From Runella zeae DSM 19591 (lineage in GTDB: Bacteria; Bacteroidota; Bacteroidia; Cytophagales; Spirosomataceae): DNA of 64,000 bases. The stretch is taken from NCBI RefSeq assembly GCF_000423565.1, contig NZ_AUIF01000030.1, positions 62,001 through 126,000 of the forward strand. The letters are read 5' to 3'. A program made the position numbers and the translations under genes. Each line of letters opens with the position of its first letter. The stretch's first letter is position 1. Below the pieces are notes generated by a model, which saw only the letters and a list, made by a program, of their open reading frames with translations, did no database searches and had not been told where the DNA came from. Positions 1 to 8,965 of the stretch are shown in pieces.

Positions 1-760
1 CGTTTTCACAATTGCCTGCCATACATCCTACGTTTTCGTTTTCTTCCTCCTCCGTAGTAGGTAGAGGTTTCATCAATGGGGGAGAAGAATTAACGGTAGA
101 CTGGGGGCTTTTGTTAGTTGCGGATGATGCTTTAGCGATAGTGTTGTTTTTGTTAAGACCTGCCGCATCTCTCCATCCTTGTGTTATAGCTTCTATACGA
201 GAGGCTTTGGCAGGGTGTGAATAGCTTGGTTTGTCGTCGCCCAGTGTTTTGATGGCAATCAGTGCTTCATCGAGCGAGGCTCCTAAACGCTGCATTACAA
301 AACCCGAAAATCGGTCGGCTTCTAATTCTTTTTTGGGGCGGCTACCGGTGGCATTGATGGTGTGTCCTTGTAGATGATGGCCGATTTCGTGGGCTACAAT
401 GCTAATCGCCGACCAGTCGGTATTAGTCATGTTTTCGACTCTTTTCATAAAAGCACCATCATAGACGATATATCGCTGACCGTCGACGACGGTGGCAAAG
501 CAGTTTTCGGTATTGGGGCATTCTACCACCACAAAATTACGAACCAAGCCTACTTGCCTCAGAATTTGGTCTACTACCTCTTCGGCGTGTTGGTTGGAAC
601 GGAATCCCAAAAAGTTACAAATATCTTTGGGGGTTTGGAGTTGTTTGTACCCAAAATAGTGGCATACAAATTCTTCTTCTTCTTCCCCCTGAGTGGGGGA
701 AGAAGTTTGGGCAAAACTACAAGTGGAAAGGGCTGTTAATAGGAAGATGAGTCTTTTCAT
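1..760 (-). CDS. Secreted zinc metalloprotease (HEIGHH), 3' end outside window
   Basis: Reading leftward from ATG at 760, the frame stays open to the window edge (253 codons seen). Residues 1-18 form a signal peptide ending SFAQ. The zinc motif HEIGHH is at residues 123-128, followed about 20 residues later by a KELEADRFSGF segment, where M48-type peptidases carry the third zinc-ligand glutamate. The visible end is a Ser/Thr/Pro/Glu-rich linker followed by CMAGNCEN, which resembles the first strand of MORN-like repeats in Bacteroidota proteins; a repeat domain beyond the edge is an inference. It is probably periplasmic or surface-exposed with an unknown substrate. It is separated from the upstream YceI gene by a strong terminator, so it is likely its own transcription unit. 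Confidence 0.8.
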   Translation of the reverse strand, partial: MKRLIFLLTALSTCSFAQTSSPTQGEEEEEFVCHYFGYKQLQTPKDICNFLGFRSNQHAEEVVDQILRQVGLVRNFVVVECPNTENCFATVVDGQRYIVYDGAFMKRVENMTNTDWSAISIVAHEIGHHLQGHTINATGSRPKKELEADRFSGFVMQRLGASLDEALIAIKTLGDDKPSYSHPAKASRIEAITQGWRDAAGLNKNNTIAKASSATNKSPQSTVNSSPPLMKPLPTTEEEENENVGCMAGNCEN

Positions 761-846
761 AGTTTGTCCACAAGGTGGGGGTTTTGATGCTATGATTCCA
801 ATTGATAACGTAACTTTTTAGAAAAAATTACGTATCCTCTAAAAAC

Positions 847-876
847 AAAAACCTGTTCTGAAAGGAACAGGTTTTT
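847..876 (-). terminator. Rho-independent terminator after the YceI gene
   Basis: Perfect 12-bp arms AAAAACCTGTTC (847-858) and GAACAGGTTTTT (865-876) around a 6-nt loop. The stem is flanked by A-rich and T-rich sequence, so it could work in both directions. It lies 28 bp after the YceI stop and 86 bp before the metalloprotease start. Confidence 0.85.
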
Positions 877-904
877 AGACAAAAAGTGAAAAGCAAAGTA
901 GGGC

Positions 905-1519
905 TTATTTGGTAGCCGCTAGTGCTAAATCAATTTCAAAATCATCATTGATCATTTTATCGCCGATATTAGGGAAGAAGGTTTTAGAACCATAGCGAAT
1001 ATCCCATTTTGAGCGGTCAAGTACGATTTTAGCGGTGGCGTTTAGGCCCTTAGCATCGGTTTTGACAGTAGCTGGGAAAGTGATAGAATTGGTGATGCCT
1101 TTGATAGTCAAATCACCTGTGATGTTGTAACTATCGCCTTTACCTTCTACTTTTTTAATCACAAACTTAGCTTTTGGATTTTTTTCTACCGAAAAGAAAT
1201 CATCAGATTTGAGGTGACCTACCAATTTGGCATTATAACCAGCGTCAGTAATGTCAGTACATTTAATACTATTCATATCAATTTCGAAGGTACCACCCGT
1301 GATTTTGTTACCATCTACGTTCAAAGAGCCATTTGAAATATTAATAGTACCGAAGTGCTCGCCAGTTACTTTTTTAGCATGCCATTTTGTGTTGCTTTTT
1401 GCTAGGTCTACTTTGTAAGCTACGGGTTTCTTCGCCGTGGTTTTTTCGGTAGCACCAGCGATGTTGAAAGTCATTAAAGCAGCTACTAATACGCTAGAGA
1501 ACATTTTGATTGTTTTCAT
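905..1519 (-). CDS. YceI family periplasmic lipid-binding-like protein
   Basis: A 204-aa protein with a signal peptide (residues 1-23, cleavage near IAGA-TEK) followed by a full YceI domain (about 35-200). Family features visible are the opening VDLAKSNTKWHAKKVTGEHFG strand region, the central GHLKSDDFFSVEKNPKAKF segment and the closing WDIRYGSKTF/FEIDLALAATK strands. YceI proteins are lipocalin-like barrels that bind isoprenoid-type amphiphiles in the periplasm; the ligand here is unknown. A MarR regulator lies 98 bp upstream on the same strand, so the two may be co-transcribed. The unit ends at the terminator at 847-876. Confidence 0.9.
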   Translation of the reverse strand: MKTIKMFSSVLVAALMTFNIAGATEKTTAKKPVAYKVDLAKSNTKWHAKKVTGEHFGTINISNGSLNVDGNKITGGTFEIDMNSIKCTDITDAGYNAKLVGHLKSDDFFSVEKNPKAKFVIKKVEGKGDSYNITGDLTIKGITNSITFPATVKTDAKGLNATAKIVLDRSKWDIRYGSKTFFPNIGDKMINDDFEIDLALAATK

Positions 1520-1617
1520 TGTGATTGTGAGAATTTAAAAGTTAAAAAAGAAAGATTTGTTTTATGGATTTAATAGTTTTTAAAAGTATTATAAATTATA
1601 AGCCTTTGAGGCTTGTA

Positions 1618-2085
1618 TTAACAAGAGGTTTCGGAGGTACTCCTAAGTTTGTCGAGCAAATCACTCAGTAGGGTAGCTTCTTCGCTGCTTAGTTGCTGGA
1701 GCTTGTTTTCCCAATGATCCTGTAAGTTGTCGAGCTCGGCTAAAAGGTTCAAACCTGCCTCTGATATTACTACATCTACTGCACGGCGGTCATGAAGGCA
1801 TTCTGTTCGTTGAGCTAGGCCTTTGAGCAATAGCTTATCTACAAGCCGAGAAGCGTTCGACATTCTATCGAGCATTCTTTCGATGATGTCATTGACCCGA
1901 ATCGGATTGGGGTACTGGCCTCGTAATATCCTAAGTACGTTGTATTGCTGAGGCGTGAGGTCATAAGGCTTCAGAAGGCAAGCTTGACTATTGCTGAGCC
2001 AATTGGCAGTAAACAATAAGTTGAGAGCCGCTTTATGGTGCGGGTTTCTGAACTTACTTTGTTTGATGTCAGTTTCAATAGACAT
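1618..2085 (-). CDS. MarR family transcriptional regulator
   Basis: A 155-aa winged-helix protein of normal family length. The DNA-binding core spans about residues 42-115, with recognition-helix residues around RMSNASRLVDKLL and the wing signature DRRAVDVVIS (D99, R100, R101). The N- and C-terminal helices form the usual dimerisation region. An imperfect 27-bp palindrome lies between the -33 and -7 elements of its own promoter (2119-2145), so autorepression is likely. The YceI gene immediately downstream is the likeliest co-regulated target. Ligand unknown; the family typically responds to phenolics, antibiotics or oxidants. Confidence 0.9.
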   Translation of the reverse strand: MSIETDIKQSKFRNPHHKAALNLLFTANWLSNSQACLLKPYDLTPQQYNVLRILRGQYPNPIRVNDIIERMLDRMSNASRLVDKLLLKGLAQRTECLHDRRAVDVVISEAGLNLLAELDNLQDHWENKLQQLSSEEATLLSDLLDKLRSTSETSC

Positions 2086-2108
2086 GATACATATTAATTT
2101 TGATGATG

Positions 2109-2140
2109 CAAATATAATATGTATTTACATTATATGTCAA
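2109..2140 (-). promoter_or_regulatory. Promoter of the marR gene
   Basis: On the minus strand, TTG at 2140-2138 is followed after 21 nt by TATATTTG at 2116-2109, matching the Bacteroidota -33/-7 pattern (TTG, then TAnnTTTG). The start codon at 2085 is 23 nt beyond the -7 element. Confidence 0.65.
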
Positions 2141-2145
2141 TACAT
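2119..2145. promoter_or_regulatory. MarR-type palindromic operator
   Basis: Half-sites ATGTATTTACAT (2119-2130) and ATGTCAATACAT (2134-2145) form an inverted repeat with one mismatched pair in the arms, separated by 3 nt. It fills the spacer between the -33 and -7 elements of the marR promoter, where a bound dimer would exclude RNA polymerase. Assignment to this MarR protein is inferred from position. Confidence 0.6.
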
Positions 2146-2157
2146 TTAATAGAAAAA

Positions 2158-4044
2158 TTATCTGAACGGAACAATCTCAGGGGCAGAGATGTCGAAATCT
2201 CGGAAGCGTAGGGGGGGGATTCCGTCAAAACCTACCCTTAAAGGGTTGGTTAGCTGAGGGATTCCAGAGTATAGACTTAGACGTATTTGGAATGTATCAA
2301 AAGTGAGGTTTTCGTTTCTGAATCTAAACCCAATTCCATATCCTTGAAAAGGGCGCTGATGAAAGAACGATTGCTTGGAGAAGGAAGTCCAGCCTATATT
2401 AGAAAACAGAAAAGGGGCCATTCGAAAGCCCAAAAAATTGATAGGACTAAAAAACACCGTCTCTACCCCAAGTACAAGTTTGCGAGTGCCGCGCATTTCG
2501 TCGCTGTAAATCCCCTGAATCCCCTCATTGCCGCTAATATTGAAGTATTCATTCTGAAAACGATTGAATCCTAGCCCAAACTTTACATTCAGAAAATGCC
2601 GTGCATACCATCGCCTTCCTAACGGATGCAAAGGGGTGAAGTAGTTGTTTTCGGTACTAAATATACCCTGCTCGGTTCGAATATCTTTGAAATAGCTGCC
2701 TACATTGACTAAGCTATATAGATAGCCAGCATTGGGGATGTATCGAGCCCTAGAAAATTTTAAGCCAAGGTATTTGCGTTTACCCAATTCGGCAGGGTCA
2801 TTCCCATAGATAAAGGCGATTAAATCACCCACAGGGACGTCTTCGGTGCGACCAAACCCATAAATCAATAAATCGCGTTTGTAACTTCGATTAGAATAAC
2901 CTAAACTAAACAATGTAGGGCGAGTATTCTGAAAAAGTTGGTTGGTAGAGTCGGTTACTGTTCGGTCGCGTCCGTAGAATGTTTGTCTGGTATGACGAAG
3001 AGCAACTACAAATCTGGCTCGTTCGCGGAGTGTGTTGTCCCCAAAAAAAATGCGGAAGGAGCGTCCAATCCAAGCATCAAACAATGAGTACTGAGACCAA
3101 AAGTAATTGCGAACAGAGCGGCCGGTGGTAGGGTCGGTAACGAATTCAAACAACCTGAGATTGTTATAGCTTACTTCAAAAGAGCCAGCATATTTCATTT
3201 GAGGAGTCAAAAATGGTCGAAAAACCTTGAGTCCTAATTGTTTTTGGTCACGCTGAACGTTTAGGATACCTTGTCCCGAAATAAATGTTTTACCAAAAGA
3301 AGGAATAAAGTATCGGCTTGCGTACTCAAACCGTTGACGTGGATCTTTGCCATTGTAAGCGATGGTATTTTTGAATGTATGTCCTAATCCTTGAAAGTTT
3401 CGCTGATCAAAGCCAACCGTAAAATTGTCTAAGCCCGAAGCAGAACCATCGGGCAATAGCGACCACACATCTTGCGTGTACACATGCACATCTACGGCAT
3501 CTTTAGCATTTGGGTAGGGTACGATTACAATCCGTACATCATGAAAAATACCTTGTTGGCGCAGGTAGCGCTCATTGTCTTTTATTTTTTCGGGATCTAT
3601 TTCATCCCCTTCTTCAAAAAATAAAAAATTTCGTTGAATTACTCTTTCTCGGGTGCTTCTATGAAATTGGTTACCTACTTTGTCTAGCCAATTTGTAGGT
3701 GTACGTAGTGTATCATAAACGCTATATCCAAACACATCCGAGCTGTGGACGAATACTTTCCTAATCCAGCGCCCCTCATATACTTTGTGTGGATTTTGCT
3801 CTATTTCGCTGATTTGATCGCCTTGCTTTGTACTGTTGTAGATATCTCTGAAAAGAAAGTTATAAAGGGTCTTAGGAACCACTTTTTTTGCTTTTTTTCC
3901 AAAGGCGGTGTCTTTAGCGGTGGGGGCTCCAATGTTGACTTTAAGTACGCTATCAATGGGAGTGTTTTGGCTAAAGCAAACACATACCCCAACTACCAAC
4001 ATGGCGCAAAAAAAAGATAATATGTGTTTTCCTTTACAAACCAT
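2158..4044 (-). CDS. Omp85/BamA-TamA-like outer membrane beta-barrel protein
   Basis: Starting at ATG 4044 (an upstream TTG at 4080 only adds a charged leader) gives 628 aa with signal peptide MVCKGKHILSFFCAMLVVG..CFSQ. Residues about 75-185 look like a POTRA-type module: a strand with WIRKVFVHSSDVFG, a DEIDPEKIKDNERYLRQQG helix, then a FHDVRIVIVPYP strand pair. This is the arrangement seen before Omp85-type barrels. The remainder is rich in alternating aromatic/hydrophilic strands and ends in an aromatic-rich segment, as expected for an outer-membrane barrel. It may be a specialised TamA/BamA-like insertase or a surface-antigen-type barrel; the substrate cannot be read from the sequence. It precedes marR with a gap of only 72 bp but ends convergent to nothing, so it is probably independently transcribed. 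Confidence 0.7.
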   Translation of the reverse strand: MVCKGKHILSFFCAMLVVGVCVCFSQNTPIDSVLKVNIGAPTAKDTAFGKKAKKVVPKTLYNFLFRDIYNSTKQGDQISEIEQNPHKVYEGRWIRKVFVHSSDVFGYSVYDTLRTPTNWLDKVGNQFHRSTRERVIQRNFLFFEEGDEIDPEKIKDNERYLRQQGIFHDVRIVIVPYPNAKDAVDVHVYTQDVWSLLPDGSASGLDNFTVGFDQRNFQGLGHTFKNTIAYNGKDPRQRFEYASRYFIPSFGKTFISGQGILNVQRDQKQLGLKVFRPFLTPQMKYAGSFEVSYNNLRLFEFVTDPTTGRSVRNYFWSQYSLFDAWIGRSFRIFFGDNTLRERARFVVALRHTRQTFYGRDRTVTDSTNQLFQNTRPTLFSLGYSNRSYKRDLLIYGFGRTEDVPVGDLIAFIYGNDPAELGKRKYLGLKFSRARYIPNAGYLYSLVNVGSYFKDIRTEQGIFSTENNYFTPLHPLGRRWYARHFLNVKFGLGFNRFQNEYFNISGNEGIQGIYSDEMRGTRKLVLGVETVFFSPINFLGFRMAPFLFSNIGWTSFSKQSFFHQRPFQGYGIGFRFRNENLTFDTFQIRLSLYSGIPQLTNPLRVGFDGIPPLRFRDFDISAPEIVPFR

Positions 4045-4130
4045 CGAAATATCTACGAGGTTTTTGTTACTTTTCTTCAATTTTAAGTAAAAAATCGAAA
4101 AAATAACTTATTCATCAGTAGGATTTGGCA

Positions 4131-4973
4131 ATGAAACGGAAAAAAATAGTATTAGTTGTAGGTGTGTTATACATTTTTTTGGTCATGGTTTCTGCATGTT
4201 TTAGTTCGCGGATGAGCGATGCTGAGATGAAAAAGTATTTTGCTCAGAGCGCTTATCCTCCCCAGCGTCACTACTACGAAGCACTCGGCCGGCAGCTTCA
4301 TTATGTTGAGGCGGGGGCGTCTTCAAAGCAGCCAGTACTTTTTGTCCATGGGTCACCAGGTTCGTGGGATAATTTCAAAAGTTTTTTGAAAGATACCTTT
4401 TTGTTGGCTCATTACCGATTGATGTCGGTAGATAGGCCTGGCTTTGGCGATTCGAAAGAAGAAGGGGCCGAAGATGAACTCAAAAACCAAGCAGCAGCTT
4501 TATTGCCTATTTTGAAGCAGCAAAAGCAGCCGGTGGTGCTAGTAGGGCATTCGTATGGAGGGCCAGTGATTGTACAGGCAGCCATTAACTATCCAGAATA
4601 TATCAGAGCGCTAGTGATTGTAGCAGGTTCAGTATCACCTACATTGGAGCCAGCCAATTGGTATCGTTATCCTCTTAAATATACACCTTTACGTTGGGCC
4701 ATTCCTTCATTTTTTAGAAGTAGCAATGACGAATTATTGCCTCTGAAAAAAGAACTTGAGAAGATGTTGCCATATTGGAATAAAGTAAAATGCCCTGTAG
4801 TCGTAGTACAAGGAGGAAAAGATGTATTGGTGGCTCCCGAAAATGCCCAGTTTGTAAAACAACAGCTCCCACATGTGAAAGTGACAACCATCTGGAAAAA
4901 CAACATGAATCATTTTGTGCCTTGGAGTGACCCTGATTTGATTATTGAAGGAATCAAAATGTCGTTAGAGTAA
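4131..4973 (+). CDS. Alpha/beta hydrolase, predicted lipoprotein
   Basis: ATG 4131 is preferred over a TTG two codons upstream, giving 280 aa. A hydrophobic leader ends in lipobox VSAC with Cys23, so the enzyme is probably membrane-anchored. The fold is a standard alpha/beta hydrolase: oxyanion-loop motif HGSPGSWDNF (73-82), nucleophile elbow GHSYGG with Ser141, acid Asp231 in GGKDVLV and catalytic His261 in NMNHFVPW. The complete triad supports an active serine hydrolase (esterase, lactonase or similar); the substrate is unknown. It is divergent from the Omp85-like gene and 70 bp upstream of nuoL. Confidence 0.85.
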   Translation: MKRKKIVLVVGVLYIFLVMVSACFSSRMSDAEMKKYFAQSAYPPQRHYYEALGRQLHYVEAGASSKQPVLFVHGSPGSWDNFKSFLKDTFLLAHYRLMSVDRPGFGDSKEEGAEDELKNQAAALLPILKQQKQPVVLVGHSYGGPVIVQAAINYPEYIRALVIVAGSVSPTLEPANWYRYPLKYTPLRWAIPSFFRSSNDELLPLKKELEKMLPYWNKVKCPVVVVQGGKDVLVAPENAQFVKQQLPHVKVTTIWKNNMNHFVPWSDPDLIIEGIKMSLE

Positions 4974-5043
4974 AAGGTTTCACTTCTTTTTTGTAAAAAC
5001 ACCCGATTTGCCTGATATTTGCCGAAAAGGTTTATACCCCCTG

Positions 5044-7038
5044 ATGTCTTCATATCTATTTTTTATTCTTTTATTGCCTTTAATAGGTTTTATTGGTTTG
5101 TTTTCTTTTGCCAATAAAGCAAATAAATTGGCTGGTTGGATAGGCACCATTTTCACTCTGATAGGATTATGTGTGTCTATTTTTGTTTTTATGCATTCGC
5201 TTCATCAATCTGAAGTTTTTGAATGGGAATGGCTTGTACTTCGGCAAAAATCCATAAACCTATCCATTTTGCTGAACAATCAAACCATCATTATGTTGCT
5301 TGTTGTGCATTTTATTGCATTGCTTGTTCAAGTTTTTTCGATTAGTTATCTTCATCATGAGCCTCATTTATGGAGGTATTTTGCCTATTTGCAGTTGTTT
5401 GTGTTTTCGATGTTAGGAATTGTGGTAGCGGGCAATTTGCTGTTAATGTATATTTTCTGGGAGTTGGTGGGTTTGTCGTCGTATCTTCTTATTGGGTTTT
5501 GGTATCAAAAGCCACGCGCCGTATGGGCAGCAAAAAAAGCTTTTTTGCTCAATAGAATCGGAGATGCTGGTTTTTTGATTGGGATTTTGCTACTTTTTTT
5601 TGAAGCCAATTCTACTGATTTTGTGAGTTTAAGTACGGGTCAATTGCCTCACCTCAACGAAGGTCTAATGACTGCGATTGGGTTGTTTTTGTTTTGTGGA
5701 GTGATGGGTAAGTCTGCACAGTTTCCATTGTCGGCATGGCTGCCCGATGCTATGGAAGGGCCTACGCCTGTTTCGGCGTTGATACACGCAGCTACAATGG
5801 TGGCAGCGGGTATATTTCTTTTAGGGCGAATCCATTTTTTGCTTACTCCAGATGCTCTTTATGTGATTACGATTATTGGTACTATCACGATGGTAATGGG
5901 GGCATACCGGGCTATTTCCCAAACCGATATAAAGAAAATGTTGGCGTATTCGACGGTATCGCAGTTGGGGTTGATGGTAATGGGTATGGGTGTAGGAGCA
6001 AAAGAAGCGGCCTTGTTTCATCTTTTGACACATGCTTTTTTTAAAGCGGGATTGTTTTTGTGTGCAGGAGCCGTTATTCATTTTTTGACGCCTCATGATG
6101 AGAATCATGCTCAAGGCATTGACCCTCAGGATATGCGGCAAATGGGTGGTTTGTATAAGTACATGCCTACCACATTTAGGGCATACACTCTATGCGCCGC
6201 TGCTTTGGCGGGGTTGCCGTTGTTTTCGGGGTTTTTGTCAAAAGATGCAATTTTGATTGAAGCGTTTCATTGGGGAAGTCAGCAAGGAGGAGTCGCGTTT
6301 TTGGTTCCGATGCTAGGGCTATTTTCGGCAGGGCTTACGGCATTTTATACCATGAAACAATGGAAAATGGTATTTTTGGGTGAATTTAAAGGGGATAAAC
6401 ATACTATATCACAAACCCACGAGGCTGATATATTAATGAAAGCCCCTTTGGTGATTTTGGCTAGTTTATCGGTATTTATTTGGTTTTCGTTCAATCCTTT
6501 GGATGCAGGCGATGCTTGGTTTTTTGAGTTATTTAAGACGAAGCCTGCTGAAGGTTCACATTTGGTGATAGCCGTGTTGTCGGTTTTGGTGGCTATGTTA
6601 GGGCTTTCAATGAGTTATTTTGATACGTTGTCTCCTTCAAAGGTAGGATTAATCCCTTCTTTATCTTTAGGAATGGAAGACGTAGGAAATCTAATAAAAT
6701 CATTTTTACAAAGATTAAAATGGCTTAGAGAACATTCGCATGATTCAGATAAGCACCTTTTTTTGATTGCACCTTTACAAAAAATAGCGCAATGGTGTTA
6801 TTGGCTTGACCAAAAAATTGTTGATAAAATCGTAGACTGGGTTGGTTACTTGACGGTGATTTTGGCACACATCGTAGGGCGTTTTGATCGGATGGTGGTA
6901 GATGGAGTGGTGAATGGAATGGCCTGGACGGCGGGCTTTGTGGGCAATCGTACTCGTAGCATACAAAACGGTAAAGCACAATCTTACTTGGTCGCGATGC
7001 TCGTAGGGGTATTGATTATTATCTTTTTTGTATTGTAA
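5044..7038 (+). CDS. nuoL: NADH-quinone oxidoreductase subunit L (proton-pumping antiporter-like)
   Basis: ATG 5044 gives 664 aa, typical NuoL length. Key residues of the antiporter-like core are present: Glu140 in FWELVGLSSYLLIGF, Lys223 in GKSAQFPLSAWLPDA, Lys335 in HAFFKAG and Lys400-Asp401 in GFLSKDAIL. The C-terminus keeps the long NuoL extension, with a VNGMAW segment and a final QSYLVAMLVG membrane helix that leans along neighbouring subunits in complex I. Proton pumping at the inner membrane is the expected role. It is followed 124 bp later by nuoM, but no other nuo gene lies in the window. Membership in a split complex I or in another Mrp/Dab-like ion-translocating complex cannot be decided here. 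Confidence 0.92.
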   Translation: MSSYLFFILLLPLIGFIGLFSFANKANKLAGWIGTIFTLIGLCVSIFVFMHSLHQSEVFEWEWLVLRQKSINLSILLNNQTIIMLLVVHFIALLVQVFSISYLHHEPHLWRYFAYLQLFVFSMLGIVVAGNLLLMYIFWELVGLSSYLLIGFWYQKPRAVWAAKKAFLLNRIGDAGFLIGILLLFFEANSTDFVSLSTGQLPHLNEGLMTAIGLFLFCGVMGKSAQFPLSAWLPDAMEGPTPVSALIHAATMVAAGIFLLGRIHFLLTPDALYVITIIGTITMVMGAYRAISQTDIKKMLAYSTVSQLGLMVMGMGVGAKEAALFHLLTHAFFKAGLFLCAGAVIHFLTPHDENHAQGIDPQDMRQMGGLYKYMPTTFRAYTLCAAALAGLPLFSGFLSKDAILIEAFHWGSQQGGVAFLVPMLGLFSAGLTAFYTMKQWKMVFLGEFKGDKHTISQTHEADILMKAPLVILASLSVFIWFSFNPLDAGDAWFFELFKTKPAEGSHLVIAVLSVLVAMLGLSMSYFDTLSPSKVGLIPSLSLGMEDVGNLIKSFLQRLKWLREHSHDSDKHLFLIAPLQKIAQWCYWLDQKIVDKIVDWVGYLTVILAHIVGRFDRMVVDGVVNGMAWTAGFVGNRTRSIQNGKAQSYLVAMLVGVLIIIFFVL

Positions 7039-7162
7039 AAAAAATCAATGGTTTTTGGGGAGGATAAGATCATAAGATTTTGAAATTAAGATTGTTGACT
7101 GAAGTAGACAACGAAAAAATAAAAAGCAAATACGATTGATGCTATCATAGAAAAATTCAAAC

Positions 7163-8746
7163 ATGGTTCCTTATATACTTTCTTTCTTAACGTTTCATCC
7201 GCTAGTTGGTACACTACTTATTGCCTTACTTCCCGAATCTCGCAAAGCTGCCTTTAAGTGGATAGCTCTTTTTTTCTGCGCTTGCCAAATTCCAGTTTCG
7301 GGCGTGATTTGGTATTTTTTTTCGGCCAATGCCCCCGGGTTCCAAATGGTCGAAAAATTAGATTGGATTACTTTTTCATTGGGGCGCATTGGGACAGTCT
7401 CTATTGATTATGTATTAGGGGTGGATGGTATCAACCTGCCGCTGTTGCTACTGACATCGGTGGTGATGCTAATAGGAGTAGTGTCGTCGTGGGGGATTAA
7501 GAAAAAAGAAAAAGCTTACTTCTCTTTATATTTGTTGCTCACTACCAGCATCACAGGCTGTTTTGTGGCTTTAGATTTCTTTTTGTTTTTCTTGTTTTTT
7601 GAATTCATGCTGCTACCCATGTATTTCCTAATAGGACTGTGGGGAGGACCACGTCGGGAGTACGCATCTATCAAATTTTTCTTGTATACATTGGTGGGTT
7701 CTATTCTGATACTAATAGTGATGATTGGGCTCTATATATCGGTAGTTGACCCGGTAGATTCTCAACTCACGCAGACTTATGTGCATACCTTTGATTTGCG
7801 CTACATGGCTGATTTCAAAAATTACCTTTCCAATAGTATACTTTCGCCCGATGGTGGAGTGCTTATTTTTGGGATACCCGCTAGGGCTATTGCATTTTGG
7901 CTTTTGTTTATTGGATTTGCTATCAAACTTCCGATTGTGCCTTTACATACGTGGCTTCCTGATGCACACGTAGAAGCGCCTACACCTGTATCGGTGGTGC
8001 TGGCAGGAGTTTTGTTGAAAATAGGTGGGTATGGTCTGCTACGCATCGCGTATCCCATTTTTCCAGATGCCGCTCAAGAATATGTTTTTGTATTGGCACT
8101 GCTGGGAGTTGTTTCAATCATTTATGGTGGTTTCAACGCACTCGCCCAAAATGATCTCAAAAAGATGATTGCTTATTCTTCGGTATCACACATGGGTTTT
8201 GTGGTATTAGGAATCGCCTCCCTTACTGCTGAAGGTATCAATGGGGCTATTTATCAGATGGTGAGTCACGGGGTGCTTTCTGCCATGTTGTTTTTGTTGG
8301 TAGGAGTACTTTACGACCGCACGCACAATCGCCTCATCGACAGTTACCGTGGCTTGATAGGGCCTATGCCTTTTTATACAATCATCACCGGTATTGCCTT
8401 TTTTGCTTCTTTAGGAATGCCCGGATTTTCGGGATTTGTGGGTGAGTTATTTAGTTTGATGGGAGGATTTCAATCACAATGGTTACCTACTTGGGTAGCT
8501 GCCTTAGGAACTTTAGGGATAATTTTAGCCGCTGCTTACTTCTTGTGGACATTACAACGAATGTTTTTAGGAAAACTGTGGGCCAAAAACAAAGCTGATT
8601 TGACCCAGCTTACCGATCTAAATTTACAAGAAAAGTTGATGTTGATTCCGTTAGCTATTCTTACCTTTTTGCTGGGTATATTTCCTCATACCTTGTTTAG
8701 TATTTCCGATAAAGCCGTTGAAAATTTGTTGAAACTCTTCCCGTAA
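7163..8746 (+). CDS. nuoM: NADH-quinone oxidoreductase subunit M
   Basis: A 527-aa polytopic membrane protein. Conserved antiporter-module residues are Glu147 in FFEFMLLPMYFLIG, Lys255 in FAIKLPIVPLHTWLPDAH and the lysine-containing NDLKKMIAYSSVSHMG loop. The FSGFVGELF segment carries the glutamate used near the end of the NuoM channel. It is 124 bp downstream of nuoL on the same strand, and no nuoN or nuoK follows; the next gene is convergent. Expected role is the second large proton-translocating membrane subunit. A hairpin at 8966-9009 is the likeliest transcript end. Confidence 0.92.
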   Translation: MVPYILSFLTFHPLVGTLLIALLPESRKAAFKWIALFFCACQIPVSGVIWYFFSANAPGFQMVEKLDWITFSLGRIGTVSIDYVLGVDGINLPLLLLTSVVMLIGVVSSWGIKKKEKAYFSLYLLLTTSITGCFVALDFFLFFLFFEFMLLPMYFLIGLWGGPRREYASIKFFLYTLVGSILILIVMIGLYISVVDPVDSQLTQTYVHTFDLRYMADFKNYLSNSILSPDGGVLIFGIPARAIAFWLLFIGFAIKLPIVPLHTWLPDAHVEAPTPVSVVLAGVLLKIGGYGLLRIAYPIFPDAAQEYVFVLALLGVVSIIYGGFNALAQNDLKKMIAYSSVSHMGFVVLGIASLTAEGINGAIYQMVSHGVLSAMLFLLVGVLYDRTHNRLIDSYRGLIGPMPFYTIITGIAFFASLGMPGFSGFVGELFSLMGGFQSQWLPTWVAALGTLGIILAAAYFLWTLQRMFLGKLWAKNKADLTQLTDLNLQEKLMLIPLAILTFLLGIFPHTLFSISDKAVENLLKLFP

Positions 8747-8806
8747 GTTTAACAGACTAACACATAAGTCTTAGCATAGCATAACGGATTTAGGGGTAAA
8801 AGCGCT

Positions 8807-8918
8807 TGGATTTGACTGATGCGAAGCTACTTCCAAAAAGATATTTGTGTATCAGAAAGGCACAAAGATTGTTGCTAACAATTTTGCAAAAAAACACAGC
8901 TTCGAAGAAGTCAAACCA
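8807..8918. repeat. Long imperfect inverted repeat after nuoM
   Basis: Left arm 8807-8828 contains TTTGAC and CGAAGCT; right arm 8898-8918 contains AGCTTCG and GTCAAA in mirror order. The pairing is good at both ends of each arm and poor in the middle, with a 69-nt loop. It lies in the 279-bp nuoM-LysM gap, where no gene was found. It may be a structured 3' UTR or a remnant of a small non-coding repeat. Confidence 0.4.
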
Positions 8919-8965
8919 CATACTATCTTAATGACCTCTTTCGCAGAACATCAAATCATATAGGT

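Noticed and set aside
12..739. Rightward ORFs at 12-224 and 374-739
   Set aside because: They lie opposite the metalloprotease, whose minus-strand frame has a signal peptide, HEIGHH motif and uninterrupted reading; the rightward frames show no domain.
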